From Nitratireductor mangrovi (GTDB taxonomy: Bacteria; Pseudomonadota; Alphaproteobacteria; Rhizobiales; Rhizobiaceae): a stretch of DNA of 64,000 nucleotides. Both the position numbers and the translations under genes were made by a program. Where the stretch lies: positions 1,116,001 to 1,180,000 of the forward strand of contig NZ_CP042301.2 of the NCBI RefSeq assembly GCF_007922615.2, written 5' to 3'. The number at the start of each line of letters is the position of its first letter. Position 1 is the stretch's first letter. Below are positions 8,718 through 18,104 of the stretch, in pieces. The notes under the pieces are model-generated. The model had not been told where the DNA came from, ran no database searches, and saw nothing but the letters and a program-made list of their open reading frames with translations.

Positions 8718-8761
8718 GCGGCCCTCCATTCTTTCGGTTGCGCTTCCCGGCCTGCCGCGCG

Positions 8762-9589
8762 TCAGCGCTTCAGATGCCGGGTGAGGCGGTTTTCGATCAG
8801 GTTCCAGATATTGCGCAAGGTTTCCACGATGACGAGGTAGAAGATCGCCGCCCAGATATAGGTCTGGAAATCGTAGGTGCGCGAATAGGCGCGGCGCGTC
8901 TCGCCCATCAGGTCGTAGACGGTGGCAAGCGCCACGATCGCCGAGCCCTTGATCATCAGGATGATCTCGTTGCCGTAGGGCCTGAGCGCCACGATCATCG
9001 CTTGCGGCAGGATGACCTTGTACATGGTCTGGAACCGTCCGAGGCCGAGGGCCGCGGCACCCTCCCATTGTCCTTTCGGCACGCTTTCGATGGCGCCGCG
9101 CAGGATCTCCGCCTGATAGGCGGCGGTGTTGAGCGCGAAAGCGAAGACGGCGCAGTTCCAGGCCTCGCGGAAGAAGGCCCAGAGGCCGACGGCCTCCAAC
9201 TGCGGCCGGAACGAGCCAAGCCCGTAATAGATCAGGAACAGCTGCGCGATCAGCGGCGTGCCGCGAAACACGTAGACATAGGCGAAGGCAAGCCGGCTCA
9301 GGACCGGATTTGTCGACATGCGCCCGATCGCGACGGGAATTGAAAGGACGGCGCCGATCAGGATCGAGATGCCGACCAGTTGCAGCGTAACGAGCAGGCC
9401 GGAAATGTAGCTCGGCCCGTATTTGGCGACCTTCTCCGGCGCCCACGCCAGAACCAGGTACCAGGCAAGCAGCACGCCGGCGATCAGCCAGAAGGCGAGG
9501 GTAACGTTGCCGGCGATGCGCGCCGGTGTCCATGGACGCGCCGGGGCGGGCGGCCGCACGGTGTCTGCGATGCTGTCGAGCGCGCTCAC
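8762..9589 (-). CDS. Polar amino-acid ABC transporter permease (HisM/ArtM-like)
   Basis: 275 residues, GTG start at 9589 overlapping the stop of the upstream permease (GTGA), so coupled translation is likely. An N-terminal helix (VTLAFWLIAGVLLAWYLVLA) precedes the core permease helices. Family signatures: YVFRGTPLIAQLFLIYYGL, LNTAAYQAEILRGAIESVP, and the EAA loop AAALGLGRFQTMYKVILPQA which contacts the ATPase. Pairs with the next gene as a heteromeric inner-membrane channel for polar or basic amino acids. Confidence 0.92.
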   Translation of the reverse strand: MSALDSIADTVRPPAPARPWTPARIAGNVTLAFWLIAGVLLAWYLVLAWAPEKVAKYGPSYISGLLVTLQLVGISILIGAVLSIPVAIGRMSTNPVLSRLAFAYVYVFRGTPLIAQLFLIYYGLGSFRPQLEAVGLWAFFREAWNCAVFAFALNTAAYQAEILRGAIESVPKGQWEGAAALGLGRFQTMYKVILPQAMIVALRPYGNEIILMIKGSAIVALATVYDLMGETRRAYSRTYDFQTYIWAAIFYLVIVETLRNIWNLIENRLTRHLKR

Positions 9590-10299
9590 CGGGCCGCCTC
9601 GCCGCGTTTGGCTGCCGCCTCGATGCGGCCGAGCACTACGGAGGAAATCAGCGCCAGCACCAGGTAAAGCAGTGCCGCCAGCCCGAAGAACAGGAAGGCT
9701 TCCTTGGTGTTGCGCGCCGCCACCCCTGTCTGGCGCAATATGTCGGTGAGGCCGATCGCCGAGACCAGAGCAGTGTCCTTCAGCAGGATCATCCACAGAT
9801 TGGAGAGGCCCGGGAGCGCGATGCGGATCAGCTGCGGCAGCACCACCAGCTGCATCACCTTGCCATGATGCAGGCCGAGCGCGTAGCCGCCTTCATACTG
9901 GCCGCGCGGAATGGCCCGGAACGCCGACAGGAACACCTCGCTGGCGAAGGCGGAAAACACGAAGGCCAGCGCGATGACGCCGGCCAGGAAGGCGTTGATC
10001 TCGATGCCGGTCTCGATGCCGACGGCGCGAAAGACCTGCTGGAAGCCGATCTGCAGGCCGAAATAGACCAGGAACAGCGTCAGCAATTCCGGCAGGCCGC
10101 GAAAGATGGTCGTGTAGATGTCGGCCGCCAGCCGGAACGTCCATTCCTCGCTCTGCTTGGCGAGCGCGATCAGGAAACCGACGAAGAGTCCGACCGGCAG
10201 GGTGGCGAGCGCCAGCGTTACCGTGGTGACGACGCCGAGGGCGATTTCGTCGCCCCAGCCCTGGTCGCCGAAGCTCAGAAGTGTCAGGTATGTGTCCAT
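9586..10299 (-). CDS. Polar amino-acid ABC transporter permease (HisQ/ArtQ-like)
   Basis: 237 residues, with TTIFRGLPELLTLFLVYFG, FASEVFLSAFRAIPRGQYEG and the ATPase-contact loop GYALGLHHGKVMQLVVLPQ. These are HisQ-type signatures. It lies 86 bp downstream of the binding-protein gene and overlaps the second permease. No ATP-binding subunit is in this cluster. Confidence 0.92.
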   Translation of the reverse strand: MDTYLTLLSFGDQGWGDEIALGVVTTVTLALATLPVGLFVGFLIALAKQSEEWTFRLAADIYTTIFRGLPELLTLFLVYFGLQIGFQQVFRAVGIETGIEINAFLAGVIALAFVFSAFASEVFLSAFRAIPRGQYEGGYALGLHHGKVMQLVVLPQLIRIALPGLSNLWMILLKDTALVSAIGLTDILRQTGVAARNTKEAFLFFGLAALLYLVLALISSVVLGRIEAAAKRGEAAR

Positions 10300-10385
10300 G
10301 AGACCGTCGGCCTGCCCCCACCGGTGCCCCGGCGGAGAGAGGGGCCGGGCAGGTTAGCCCGTCCGGCCCCGGCCTTCATTCGGCG

Positions 10386-11171
10386 TCAGCCGCCATAGAC
10401 ATCAACGTCAAAGTACTTGTCGTTGATTTCCTTGTATTTTCCGTTCTCGCGGATCGCCTTGATGGCGGCCGAGAACTTGTCGGCCAGCTCGGTTTCGCCC
10501 TTGCGCACCGCGATGCCGGCGCCTTCGCCGTTGATCACCGGGTCCGGCGTCAGCGTCGACAGGATCTTGCAGCAGGCGCCGTCGTCGGTCTTCAGCCATT
10601 CCGAAAGCACGATGACGTCGTCGATCACGGCGTCGATACGGCCGTTGGCGATGTCGAGCTTGTATTCGTCAGGCGTCGGATAAAGCTTCAGGTCGGTCGA
10701 CGGCAGCTTTTCCTCGGCATAGTTGGAGTGCGTGGTCGAGGATTGCGCGCCCAGCGCCTTGCCGGCGAGTGCCGCGTCCGTCGCTTCGGTGATGTCGCTG
10801 TCCTTGGGCACGGCGATCGCCGGCGGCGTGTTGTAGTACTTTTCGCTGAAGTCGACCTTTTCCTTGCGCTCGTCGGTGATCGACATGGACGCGATGATGG
10901 CGTCGAACTTGCCGGCCTGAAGTGCCGGGATGATGCCGTCCCAGTCCTGCGTGACGAATTCGCAGTCGGCCTTCATCTCCTCGCAGAGCGCCTTGGCGAT
11001 GTCGATGTCGAACCCGACCAGCGAGCCGTCGGCCTCGAGATTGTTGAACGGAGGATAGGCGCCCTCTGTGCCGATCTTGAGCTTCATCATGTCCTGGGCA
11101 TGTGCCGCGCCGAGGGAAAGGGCAAGGAAGGCGGCCGAAGCGGTGATCGCCAGACGCTGGTGAATACGCAT
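10386..11171 (-). CDS. Periplasmic polar amino-acid binding protein
   Basis: 261 residues with a signal peptide (LAITASAAFLALSLGAAHA, mature from about 26). Type II binding-protein fold: KIGTEGAYPPFNNLEADGSL, VGFDIDIAKALCEEM, IIASMSITDERKEKVDFSEK, a typical lysine/arginine/ornithine or octopine/nopaline-like pattern. First gene of the transporter operon; promoter must lie in 11,172-11,321. The ligand is inferred only as a polar or basic amino acid. Confidence 0.92.
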   Translation of the reverse strand: MRIHQRLAITASAAFLALSLGAAHAQDMMKLKIGTEGAYPPFNNLEADGSLVGFDIDIAKALCEEMKADCEFVTQDWDGIIPALQAGKFDAIIASMSITDERKEKVDFSEKYYNTPPAIAVPKDSDITEATDAALAGKALGAQSSTTHSNYAEEKLPSTDLKLYPTPDEYKLDIANGRIDAVIDDVIVLSEWLKTDDGACCKILSTLTPDPVINGEGAGIAVRKGETELADKFSAAIKAIRENGKYKEINDKYFDVDVYGG

Positions 11172-11321
11172 GTTGTTCCTCTCTGTTTATTGGCTGGCTT
11201 GCGCCCCCGCGCCGCCCGCGATGTTGGGCGGGCGCCGAAACGCGCGCCGAAACCCGATACTCCCATTGTTGTTGCGGGAAATGCAACCGCAAAGGACATG
11301 CCTTCGCGGGCCTGGTCGCGA

Positions 11322-11843
11322 TCAGCTTCGGGCTCTGGCGAGGCCGCACGCGCTTTCGATGAAGTCGGCAATGGCCCGGATGTCGTCGAGCGCGAACACC
11401 GGCACGTTCTCGTTATCGATCGGGTGGTCGCTCGCGACCGCGACGACGTTGGGCGATATCGCGGTCAGCGGCTCGCGGCTGCGCGCTTCGAGCCGCCGTG
11501 TCTCGATCTTCGGATGGGCGTCGCGCTTGTAGCCTTCCACCAGCACCAGATCGCAGGGCGACAGCCGTGCCAGGACGTCGTCGAGCGACGGCTCGTTTTC
11601 GCCTTCCAGCTCGTGCATCAGCGCCCAGCGCCGGCCGGAAACGATCGCCACCTCGCCGGCGCCGGCCTGGCGATGGCGAAAGGAATCGGTGCCTTCGTGA
11701 TCGATGTCGAACTCATGGTGCGCGTGCTTGACCGTCGAGACCGTGTAGCCGCGGCGCCGGAACTCGCTGACCAGCGCGGTGGTCAGCGCCGTCTTGCCGG
11801 AATTCTTCCAGCCGGTGATGCCGAATACGCGCTGTGCCGTCAT
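11322..11843 (-). CDS. mobB: MobB, molybdopterin-guanine dinucleotide biosynthesis adaptor
   Basis: 173 residues. Walker A GITGWKNSGKTALTTAL at about 8-24, HAHHEFDIDHEGTDSFRHRQ and VLVEGYKRDAHPKIE (switch region) are MobB hallmarks. It is a GTPase that helps MobA convert molybdopterin to the guanine dinucleotide form. The ATG overlaps the mobA stop by four bases (ATGA), so the two are coupled. Confidence 0.93.
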   Translation of the reverse strand: MTAQRVFGITGWKNSGKTALTTALVSEFRRRGYTVSTVKHAHHEFDIDHEGTDSFRHRQAGAGEVAIVSGRRWALMHELEGENEPSLDDVLARLSPCDLVLVEGYKRDAHPKIETRRLEARSREPLTAISPNVVAVASDHPIDNENVPVFALDDIRAIADFIESACGLARARS

Positions 11844-12466
11844 TGCGTCTCTCTCGCAAGACGCCGCACCTCGTCGAGATCGTCCGGCGTGTTGACGTTG
11901 AAGAACGGATCGATCTTTCCGGCGGCCGTTTCCAGTTCAGCGAACTCGAGCGCTGCCGTCTCATGCCGGGCACAGAAGGCAGCGACGCTGAGATCGTCGG
12001 CTTTCGACAAGAAGTCCGCAAGTTCGTCGGCAAGCTCAGTGCGCCAGAGGCCGAAGACCGGATGCAACTGGCCGCCCGAGGCGGCGAGCACGATGGACGC
12101 TCCCGCGCTTTGCCGTGCAGTCGCCATGCGCGCCACCAGGTCTTGCGGAAAGAACGGCGTGTCGGTGGCCACGCTCGCCAGGCTATCGAATCCTTCGTTC
12201 GCGGCCCAGACCAGGCCGGTGTGAAGCCCGGCGAGCGGGCCGCGATGGCCGGGTATAAAGTCCGCAAGCACGGGCCGCTTCAAATCGGCGAAAAGGGACG
12301 GGTCGGCGTTGGAACTGATTGCCGTCTTCGCCACCTGCGGTCTCAGGCGCGCTGTGGCGCGCGCGACCAGCGTTTGACCGCCAAGTTCGAGGAACGCCTT
12401 GTCGGCGCCGCCCATGCGTTGCGAACGCCCACCGGCCAGAACGAGACCTGCGACGCCGTCTGCCAT
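11840..12466 (-). CDS. mobA: MobA, molybdenum cofactor guanylyltransferase
   Basis: 208 residues. The nucleotide-binding motif LAGGRSQRMGGADKAFLELG (about 10-29), FIPGHRGPLAGLHTGL and SVATDTPFFPQDL (Asp ligand for Mg) identify MobA. It transfers GMP to molybdopterin. The start lies one base after the TAG of the upstream MFS gene, so all three may share a transcript. Confidence 0.93.
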   Translation of the reverse strand: MADGVAGLVLAGGRSQRMGGADKAFLELGGQTLVARATARLRPQVAKTAISSNADPSLFADLKRPVLADFIPGHRGPLAGLHTGLVWAANEGFDSLASVATDTPFFPQDLVARMATARQSAGASIVLAASGGQLHPVFGLWRTELADELADFLSKADDLSVAAFCARHETAALEFAELETAAGKIDPFFNVNTPDDLDEVRRLARETQ

Positions 12467-12467
12467 T

Positions 12468-13676
12468 CTATGTCACCAGCGGGCCTTCGCGGCGGTCGAT
12501 CGAGACGCCGTAAAGCGTGGCGAGAACCGCGGCGGCCGAGGAAAGCATCATCACCCACAGCAAGGGTGCGGCGCCGCTTTCGGCAGACAGCAGCGCGCCG
12601 GCCACGACCGCGAGCGCGGCGCCGCCGCCGATCTGCATGGCGCCGCCGAGGCCCGAGGCCGACCCAGCCAGGTGCGGCCGTACGCTGACGATGCCGGCAT
12701 TGGCGTTGGGAAGCGCGACGCCGTTGCCGACGCCGACCAGTGTCGCCGGCCCGAACAGGGATGCCGGGTGCACGTAGCCTGCGGCGAACAGCACGATCGA
12801 TATGCACATGCCGCCGGTCGAGATGAGGTTGCCGGCAAGCATCATGCGGTTGATGCCGATACGGCTCGACAGGCGCCCGGAGGTAAAGTTGCCGGCCATG
12901 TAGCCGACCGAGATCAGCATGAAATAGAGCCCGTACTCGGACGGACGCAGATCCAGCATCTCGGTCGACACGTAGGGCCCGCCCCCCAGAAAGGCGAAGA
13001 AGGCGCCGGAAGTGAAGGCGGCGGTCAGTGCGTAGGCCCAGAAGCGCCGCGACCGTAGCAGTTCCGGATAGGCGCGGAACTGCGCCAGGAAGCTCGGCGA
13101 AGGCTGCTGGTTGGTCTCGTTGAGGTCGAAATAGACGATACCGAAGGCGACGATGCCGAAGACGAGGGTGAGCACGAAGGTTGACTGCCAGCCATACCAT
13201 TCGTCGAGATAACCGCCGATCACCGGGCCGATCATCGGCACCAGCGACATCCCCATCACCACATAGGCGATCTTGCTGGCCGCTTCCGTGGCGCTCACCG
13301 TGTCGCGAACGATGGCGCGCGACAGCACCATGCCGGCAGCCGAAAAGGCCTGAAGCAGGCGGCAGACAAGCAGGATCTCGATGGTCGGCGCATAAAGTGC
13401 GGCAATCGTTCCGACGATGAAGATGACGAAGCAGGTCAGCATCACTGGCCGGCGGCCGAAACGGTCGGAGGCGGGACCGATGAAAAGCTGCAGGATGGCC
13501 GTCGCCGCCAGGTAGAGCGACACCAGCAGTTGCACCACCGCGTAGTCGGCGGAAAAGTGCCTGGCGATCGTCGGCAGCGACGGCAGGAAGATGTTCATCG
13601 CCAGCGCGCCGGTCGCGGTCGCGATGACCAGCGTGACGATGTGCGGCGAACGCACGGCCTGGCGCCGGTCGGTCAT
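12468..13676 (-). CDS. Bcr/CflA-type multidrug MFS exporter
   Basis: 402 residues with twelve predicted membrane helices. The loop between helices 2 and 3 has GPASDRFGRRPVMLTCFVIF (MFS motif A); LSRAIVRDTVSATEAASKIA and VPMIGPVIGGYLDEWYGWQ are Bcr/CflA-type signatures (motif C in helix 5). ATG at 13,676 is chosen (MTDRRQAVRS); upstream codons add nothing typical. Drug substrates cannot be inferred. Confidence 0.9.
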   Translation of the reverse strand: MTDRRQAVRSPHIVTLVIATATGALAMNIFLPSLPTIARHFSADYAVVQLLVSLYLAATAILQLFIGPASDRFGRRPVMLTCFVIFIVGTIAALYAPTIEILLVCRLLQAFSAAGMVLSRAIVRDTVSATEAASKIAYVVMGMSLVPMIGPVIGGYLDEWYGWQSTFVLTLVFGIVAFGIVYFDLNETNQQPSPSFLAQFRAYPELLRSRRFWAYALTAAFTSGAFFAFLGGGPYVSTEMLDLRPSEYGLYFMLISVGYMAGNFTSGRLSSRIGINRMMLAGNLISTGGMCISIVLFAAGYVHPASLFGPATLVGVGNGVALPNANAGIVSVRPHLAGSASGLGGAMQIGGGAALAVVAGALLSAESGAAPLLWVMMLSSAAAVLATLYGVSIDRREGPLVT

Positions 13677-13704
13677 GGCGCGGCCTTTCGCACGGAGCAA
13701 CCCC

Positions 13705-14625
13705 TCACAGCCCGTCCGGTCCCATGGCCGGGCTGGTGCTTTCGGCGGCGGGCAGCCGACGCCCGCGGATCTGTTCGCGGTAGAGCGTGAACAGGCCGGA
13801 GCCGACGACGAAGGAGGCGCCGAGGATCATTAGCGCGTCGGGCACCTCGCCAAAGACGAGGTAGCCGAGCAGGATCGCCCACAGCAGCGCAGTGTACCGG
13901 TAGGGCGCGATGAAGGAGACCTCGCCGGTGCGCATCGAAAGAATGATGCAGTGGTAGCCGATCAGCACCAGCACTGCCGCGCCGGCGAGAAGCAGCACGT
14001 TTTCCGTGTCGAGCGGCTGCCAGCCGCCCATCGGCGCAAACAGGAAGGCGCCGACGATGGTGACGGCGAGCGCGCTGAAGGTCGAGACGAGCAAGGTCGG
14101 CACCGACTGGTCGATGCGCTTGGTGGCCAGGTCGCGCACGGCGCAGAAGAAGACCGCCAGCAGTGCCAGCAGCGACAGCGCCTCGAAGCCTTCCAGCCCG
14201 GGCCGGATGATGATCAGCACGCCGACGAAGCCGGCCGTGATCGCTGTCCAGCGTCGCCAGCCGACCGGCTCGGCAAGGACCAGCGCGGCGCCCATGGTCA
14301 CTGCCAGCGGCAGCGCCTGCAGGATCGCCGAGACGTTGGCGAGCGGCAGTTGCGCGAGCGCGGTGAGGAAGGAGACCGTCGCGCCGACTTCGCCCGCCAC
14401 CCGCAGCAGCACCATCGGCGACAGCGCGCCGCGCAACTCGCGCAGCGCGCCGCTGTGCCAGGCAAGAAGCGCGACCATCGCGGTCGCGAATACGCCACGC
14501 ACCAGCATGATCTGGCCCATGTTCATGTCGGCGCTGACCGCCTTCACCACGGCGTCGTTCAAAGTGAAGCCGGCCATGGCGATGACCATGAAAAGCGCGC
14601 CGCGCAGATTGGGAGAGAGGGGCAA
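13705..14625 (-). CDS. EamA/DMT-family transporter
   Basis: 306 residues, TTG start giving MPLSPNLRGALFMVIAMAGF. Ten hydrophobic helices arranged as two EamA repeats, the first around residues 8-135 and the second from about 150. Such permeases export or import metabolites such as amino acids; no substrate is suggested. It lies 28 bp upstream of the Bcr/CflA exporter gene on the same strand. Confidence 0.88.
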   Translation of the reverse strand: MPLSPNLRGALFMVIAMAGFTLNDAVVKAVSADMNMGQIMLVRGVFATAMVALLAWHSGALRELRGALSPMVLLRVAGEVGATVSFLTALAQLPLANVSAILQALPLAVTMGAALVLAEPVGWRRWTAITAGFVGVLIIIRPGLEGFEALSLLALLAVFFCAVRDLATKRIDQSVPTLLVSTFSALAVTIVGAFLFAPMGGWQPLDTENVLLLAGAAVLVLIGYHCIILSMRTGEVSFIAPYRYTALLWAILLGYLVFGEVPDALMILGASFVVGSGLFTLYREQIRGRRLPAAESTSPAMGPDGL

Positions 14626-14751
14626 GGGCGTGGCTTCCGCAAGAAAACTGGCCCGGATGTAGCAACAGTTCCCGGAATCGCAACCGCAAACGACTATGCC
14701 AGCGCGCGGACGAGGCCGAGGCTGTCTTCAGGCGGATGCCGACGGCGCGCC

Positions 14752-15108
14752 TTATTCGGGCGTCAGGACTTCCGTGCCGACGCCTTCCTGTCCGGCGATG
14801 GTCCAAAGCCCGTTGAGGCTGCCGTCCGGCAACACCTTGTAGATGACCAGGCCGAAGATGTCGCCCATGACGTAGGCGGCGGCGAAAGCGTCGCCGTTGC
14901 GGCTGCAGATGCCGCCTGCGGTGGTGGAGCCGGTCTCCCAGACGATCTCGCAGGTCGTCTCGCTGGTCAGCGAGATCTCGACCGAACCCTCGTAGGGCGA
15001 GCCGTCGAGATTGGTGCCTTCGGCGGAGTAGCTGCCGCCGATCGACTGGGCATGAAGCGGCGCGCAGGTGAAGGCCAGCGCCAGGGCCGAGGCGATGATG
15101 TTTTTCAT
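14752..15108 (-). CDS. Small exported protein of unknown function
   Basis: 118 residues with a signal peptide (MKNIIASALALAFTCAPLHA, cleavage after AHA-like LHAQ). The mature protein is beta-rich with GGSYSAEGTNLDGSPYEGSV and LPDGSLNGLWTIAGQEGVGTE, plus two cysteines (TTCEIVW, GGICSRNGD) that may pair. Similar proteins in rhizobia are labelled hypothetical or 'fibronectin-binding'. No function can be assigned. Confidence 0.7.
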   Translation of the reverse strand: MKNIIASALALAFTCAPLHAQSIGGSYSAEGTNLDGSPYEGSVEISLTSETTCEIVWETGSTTAGGICSRNGDAFAAAYVMGDIFGLVIYKVLPDGSLNGLWTIAGQEGVGTEVLTPE

Positions 15109-15213
15109 GTCGGAAGATCCCCGCGATCCGGGATCGGACCGCGCCGGCAGCCTATCCGAAGCCGCGTACGGCGTAAATTGGTGCGGCGTGCGATCGCGCG
15201 CGGGCGAACGCGG

Positions 15214-15690
15214 CTACGGCCCCTTGAGGCTCTTGCCCATGTCGGCGATGTAGGGTTCGTATTTCGGCTTCAGGTCGGTCGGGAAGCGCAGCAGCATGGC
15301 GTGGATCACGTCGTTGGCGCCGAACTCGAAGCGGTCATAGAAGATGTCGCCCTCGACATAACCCGACAGCACCACCCAATTGTCCTTGACGCGCCGGTAG
15401 GTCACCTCGAAACCCTCGCGCCCGGCGGGCTCGCTCGCCGTGTCGGCGAATTCCTCCGGCGTCTGCATCAGCGCGTTGTTGAAAGCGTAGATGGCCAGGC
15501 TGGCGCCGTCGTCGGAAAGCCATGTCATGCCGTCGCCGTTCTCCGGCGGTTCCATCGCCTGACGGAAGATCTCGGCCGGGAAGGTGATCGAGGTGCCGAA
15601 GCGCGAATTCTTGTAGGTCAGCGTGTCGGCCAGCGCCGGCGCCGCGACGACGAGGCCCGCCATGACTGAAAACAGGAAACGCATGGTCAT
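15214..15690 (-). CDS. Exported protein of unknown function
   Basis: 158 residues. Signal peptide MTMRFLFSVMAGLVVAAPAL then ADTLTYKN. The mature part (RFGTSITFPAEIFRQAMEPP, DDGASLAIYAFNNALMQTPE) resembles small periplasmic proteins with a PsbP/PrcB-like beta fold, but no family is certain. It lies 27 bp upstream of the moaA stop on the same strand order, with no evident functional link. Confidence 0.7.
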   Translation of the reverse strand: MTMRFLFSVMAGLVVAAPALADTLTYKNSRFGTSITFPAEIFRQAMEPPENGDGMTWLSDDGASLAIYAFNNALMQTPEEFADTASEPAGREGFEVTYRRVKDNWVVLSGYVEGDIFYDRFEFGANDVIHAMLLRFPTDLKPKYEPYIADMGKSLKGP

Positions 15691-15717
15691 GGCCGGTCCT
15701 CCTCCCAGGCCCAGGCG

Positions 15718-16728
15718 TCAGCCTCCGGTGACGCTCATGTGGCGCGATACCGACGGGCGCTGCGTGCGCCGGTCGATGATGAAGTCATGGCCCTTGGGCT
15801 TGCGGCCGATCGCTTCGTCGATCGCCTGCGCCAGCAACTCGTTGCCCTCCGAGGCGCGCAGCGGCGCGCGCAGGTCGGCGGCGTCCTCCTGGCCGAGGCA
15901 CATGTAGAGCGTGCCGGTGCAGGTCAGCCGCACCCGGTTGCAGCTTTCGCAGAAATTATGCGTCATCGGGGTGATGAAGCCGAGCCGGCCGCCGGTTTCG
16001 CCAACCTCGACATATCGCGCCGGCCCGCCGGTCTTGAAGGGGATGTCGGTCAGCGTGAACTCGCGCTCCAGCATGGAACGCATCAGTGACAGCGGCAGAT
16101 ACTGGTCGGTGCGGTCGGCATCGATCTCGCCCATCGGCATGGTCTCGATCAGCGTCAGGTCCATGCCGCGGCCATGCGCCCAGCGTAGCATGTCCGGGAT
16201 TTCGGCGTCGTTGAAGCCTTTGAGGGCGACGGCATTGATCTTGACCTTGAGCCCGGCACGCTCGGCCGCTTCCAGCCCCTCCATCACGCGGCCGAAATGG
16301 CCCCAGCGGGTGATCTGCCGGAACTTGTCGGGATCGAGCGTATCGAGCGAGACATTGATGCGCTTCACCCCGCAATCGGCCAGTTCGCCGGCGAAGCGGG
16401 CAAGCTGCGAGCCGTTGGTGGTGAGCGTCAGTTCGTCGAGCGCGCCGCTCTTCAGGTGCCGTGACAGTTCGCGTACCAGATGCATGATGTTCTTGCGCAC
16501 CAGGGGCTCGCCGCCGGTCAGCCTCAGCTTTTTCACGCCCTTTTCGATGAAGGCGGTGCACAGCCGGTCGAGTTCCTCAAGCGACAGCAGGTCCTTCTTG
16601 GGCAGGAACGTCATGTCCTCCGCCATGCAATAGGTGCAGCGGAAATCGCAGCGGTCGGTCACCGAGACGCGCAGATATTCGATCGCGCGTCCGAAAGGAT
16701 CGATCATGGAGCTGGCGGTGGCCGTCAT
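15718..16728 (-). CDS. moaA: MoaA, GTP 3',8-cyclase
   Basis: 336 residues, radical SAM enzyme for the first step of molybdopterin synthesis. N-terminal cluster CxxxCxxC is in [17 protein letters not shown]; the SAM site is [13 protein letters not shown]; the C-terminal cluster is [20 protein letters not shown] (CxxC...C) that binds GTP. Start taken at the ATG giving [14 protein letters not shown]; upstream residues are atypical. With mobA and mobB 3-4 kb away it forms part of a molybdenum cofactor region. Confidence 0.95.
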   Translation of the reverse strand: MTATASSMIDPFGRAIEYLRVSVTDRCDFRCTYCMAEDMTFLPKKDLLSLEELDRLCTAFIEKGVKKLRLTGGEPLVRKNIMHLVRELSRHLKSGALDELTLTTNGSQLARFAGELADCGVKRINVSLDTLDPDKFRQITRWGHFGRVMEGLEAAERAGLKVKINAVALKGFNDAEIPDMLRWAHGRGMDLTLIETMPMGEIDADRTDQYLPLSLMRSMLEREFTLTDIPFKTGGPARYVEVGETGGRLGFITPMTHNFCESCNRVRLTCTGTLYMCLGQEDAADLRAPLRASEGNELLAQAIDEAIGRKPKGHDFIIDRRTQRPSVSRHMSVTGG

Positions 16729-16936
16729 TTCCCGGTCCTGTTGCTGGCATTCGGGGCTTGTGTGTCGCATATGGTGGCGGCACCGGCCCGATATCAACGC
16801 TGGTAGCATTTCCGCTGTATCTGACGCAATATATCGCTGGGTCGAAACAGTTCCAACGGAATGCCTTCAAGAGGCCGTGAACCCAACCAGGCGGACGAGG
16901 GCACTCGGCCCGCCGCGACGGAGAAAGTGCCAAAAA

Positions 16937-17281
16937 ATGTCCGCCCCGAAGGAATTGCGCGTTGCGAAGGACCGCCGGCTTTTGACGGTCCGCTTCGCGG
17001 ACGAGGCCCACGAGCTTCCGGCGGAAATGCTGCGCGTGCTGTCGCCGTCGGCCGAGGTGCAGGGCCATTCGCCCGAGCAGCGCATCACCGTCGCCGGCAA
17101 GCGGGACGTCGCCATCAGCCGCATCGAGCCGGTCGGCAATTATGCCGTGCGCATCATCTTCGACGATGGTCACGACACCGGCATCTTCACCTGGACCTAT
17201 CTGCGCACGCTGGGCCGCGAGAAGCAGGCGCGTTGGCAGGCCTATCTCGACGAGTTGGAGGAAAAGCGGCTCAGGCGCTGA
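16937..17281 (+). CDS. DUF971 / gamma-butyrobetaine hydroxylase-like N-terminal domain protein
   Basis: 114 residues: LRVAKDRRLLTVRFADEAHE, LPAEMLRVLSPSAEVQGHSP, VGNYAVRIIFDDGHDTGIFT, WTYLR. This is the small DUF971 domain, found alone in bacteria and fused to hydroxylases in eukaryotes; some relatives act in Fe-S or molybdenum enzyme maturation. It is divergent from moaA, which fits a cofactor link but does not prove it. ATG at 16,937 gives the standard N-terminus. Confidence 0.88.
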   Translation: MSAPKELRVAKDRRLLTVRFADEAHELPAEMLRVLSPSAEVQGHSPEQRITVAGKRDVAISRIEPVGNYAVRIIFDDGHDTGIFTWTYLRTLGREKQARWQAYLDELEEKRLRR

Positions 17282-17284
17282 CCC

Positions 17285-17620
17285 TCACGGACAGTCGCTC
17301 GGCGCCAGGTAGCGGCGCTTCGCCCAGCCCGACACGACGCGGTCGCCGTCATAATGGGTGATGCGGCACCAGCGGCTCGGCAGCGGCCGGTGCGAGGGCG
17401 TGCAGGGGCCGTCGCCGGCGATGATGCCGTGGTTGCCTGGCCGCAGCATCTCCACGATCGAGGCGCTCGCCGAGGCCCGGCTGCGCACGTTGAGCACGTC
17501 CCAGCTCTCGACATTGACGACCTGGTAGCATCCGGGCCCGGACGTGGCCTGGGCGGGCAGGGCGGTGGCCAGCAGGCAAAGGGCGGACGCCGCCATCGCG
17601 GCACGCAATCCTGTCATCAT
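17285..17620 (-). CDS. Exported SH3-like domain protein
   Basis: 111 residues. Two adjacent ATG codons, then a signal peptide (AAMAASALCLLATALPAQA). The mature part YQVVNVESWDVLNVRSRAS is the start of a bacterial SH3 (SH3_3/YgiM) domain, ending in WCRITHYDGDRVVSGWAKRR YLAP. Such domains bind cell-wall peptides. Cysteines may form disulfides. Convergent with the DUF971 gene, 3 bp between stops. Confidence 0.78.
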   Translation of the reverse strand: MMTGLRAAMAASALCLLATALPAQATSGPGCYQVVNVESWDVLNVRSRASASASIVEMLRPGNHGIIAGDGPCTPSHRPLPSRWCRITHYDGDRVVSGWAKRRYLAPSDCP

Positions 17621-17669
17621 GGCGTTGTCTCCGTCTGAAACGCGGGCCCCGGAGCCGGCATGTGGTAGC

Positions 17670-18092
17670 TCAGCCAGCCTCGAGCATGTCGAGCACCGGG
17701 CAGGCGGCTGATTCCTCACTTGCGCAGCGGCCGACCGTGTCGGAAAGGATGCGCTCCAGCCGCGAAAGGTCGGCGAGCTTGGCGCGGACCTCGTCAAGAT
17801 GTGCCTGCGCGATGCGCTCCACCTCGGCGCAGCTTGCTTCCTCGGGCGATGCCAGCGCCAGCATGGCGCGGATGTCGGCGATGCCGAAGCCCAGTTCGCG
17901 CCCGCGGCGGATGAAGGCCAGCGTCCGTCGGTGGCTGTCGTCATAGACCCGGCGCCCGGCCGCCGTCCGCGGCGGGGCATCGAGGAGGCCGACGCGCTCG
18001 TAATAGCGGATCGTTTCGATGTTCACGCCGGTGCGGCGCGACAGGCGGCCGATCGCCATGCCGACCGCTCGCGATTCCGTGATCTCTGCCAC
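17670..18092 (-). CDS. merR: MerR, mercury-type MerR-family regulator
   Basis: 140 residues with GTG start, or 129 from the ATG at 18,059 (MAIGRLSRRTGVNIETIRYY). MerR HTH at the start, a long dimerisation helix, then cysteines at 88, 123 and 131. Tn501 MerR binds Hg(II) through three cysteines with nearly the same spacing (82, 117, 126). Divergent from merT-merP across a MerR-type operator. Expected to repress and, with Hg(II), activate the transport genes. Confidence 0.87.
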   Translation of the reverse strand: MAEITESRAVGMAIGRLSRRTGVNIETIRYYERVGLLDAPPRTAAGRRVYDDSHRRTLAFIRRGRELGFGIADIRAMLALASPEEASCAEVERIAQAHLDEVRAKLADLSRLERILSDTVGRCASEESAACPVLDMLEAG

Positions 18093-18104
18093 GTTACAAA
18101 CCCC

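Noticed and set aside
13951..15669. 572-residue rightward ORF
   Set aside because: Shadow of the EamA transporter and two exported protein genes; composition is typical of antisense frames.
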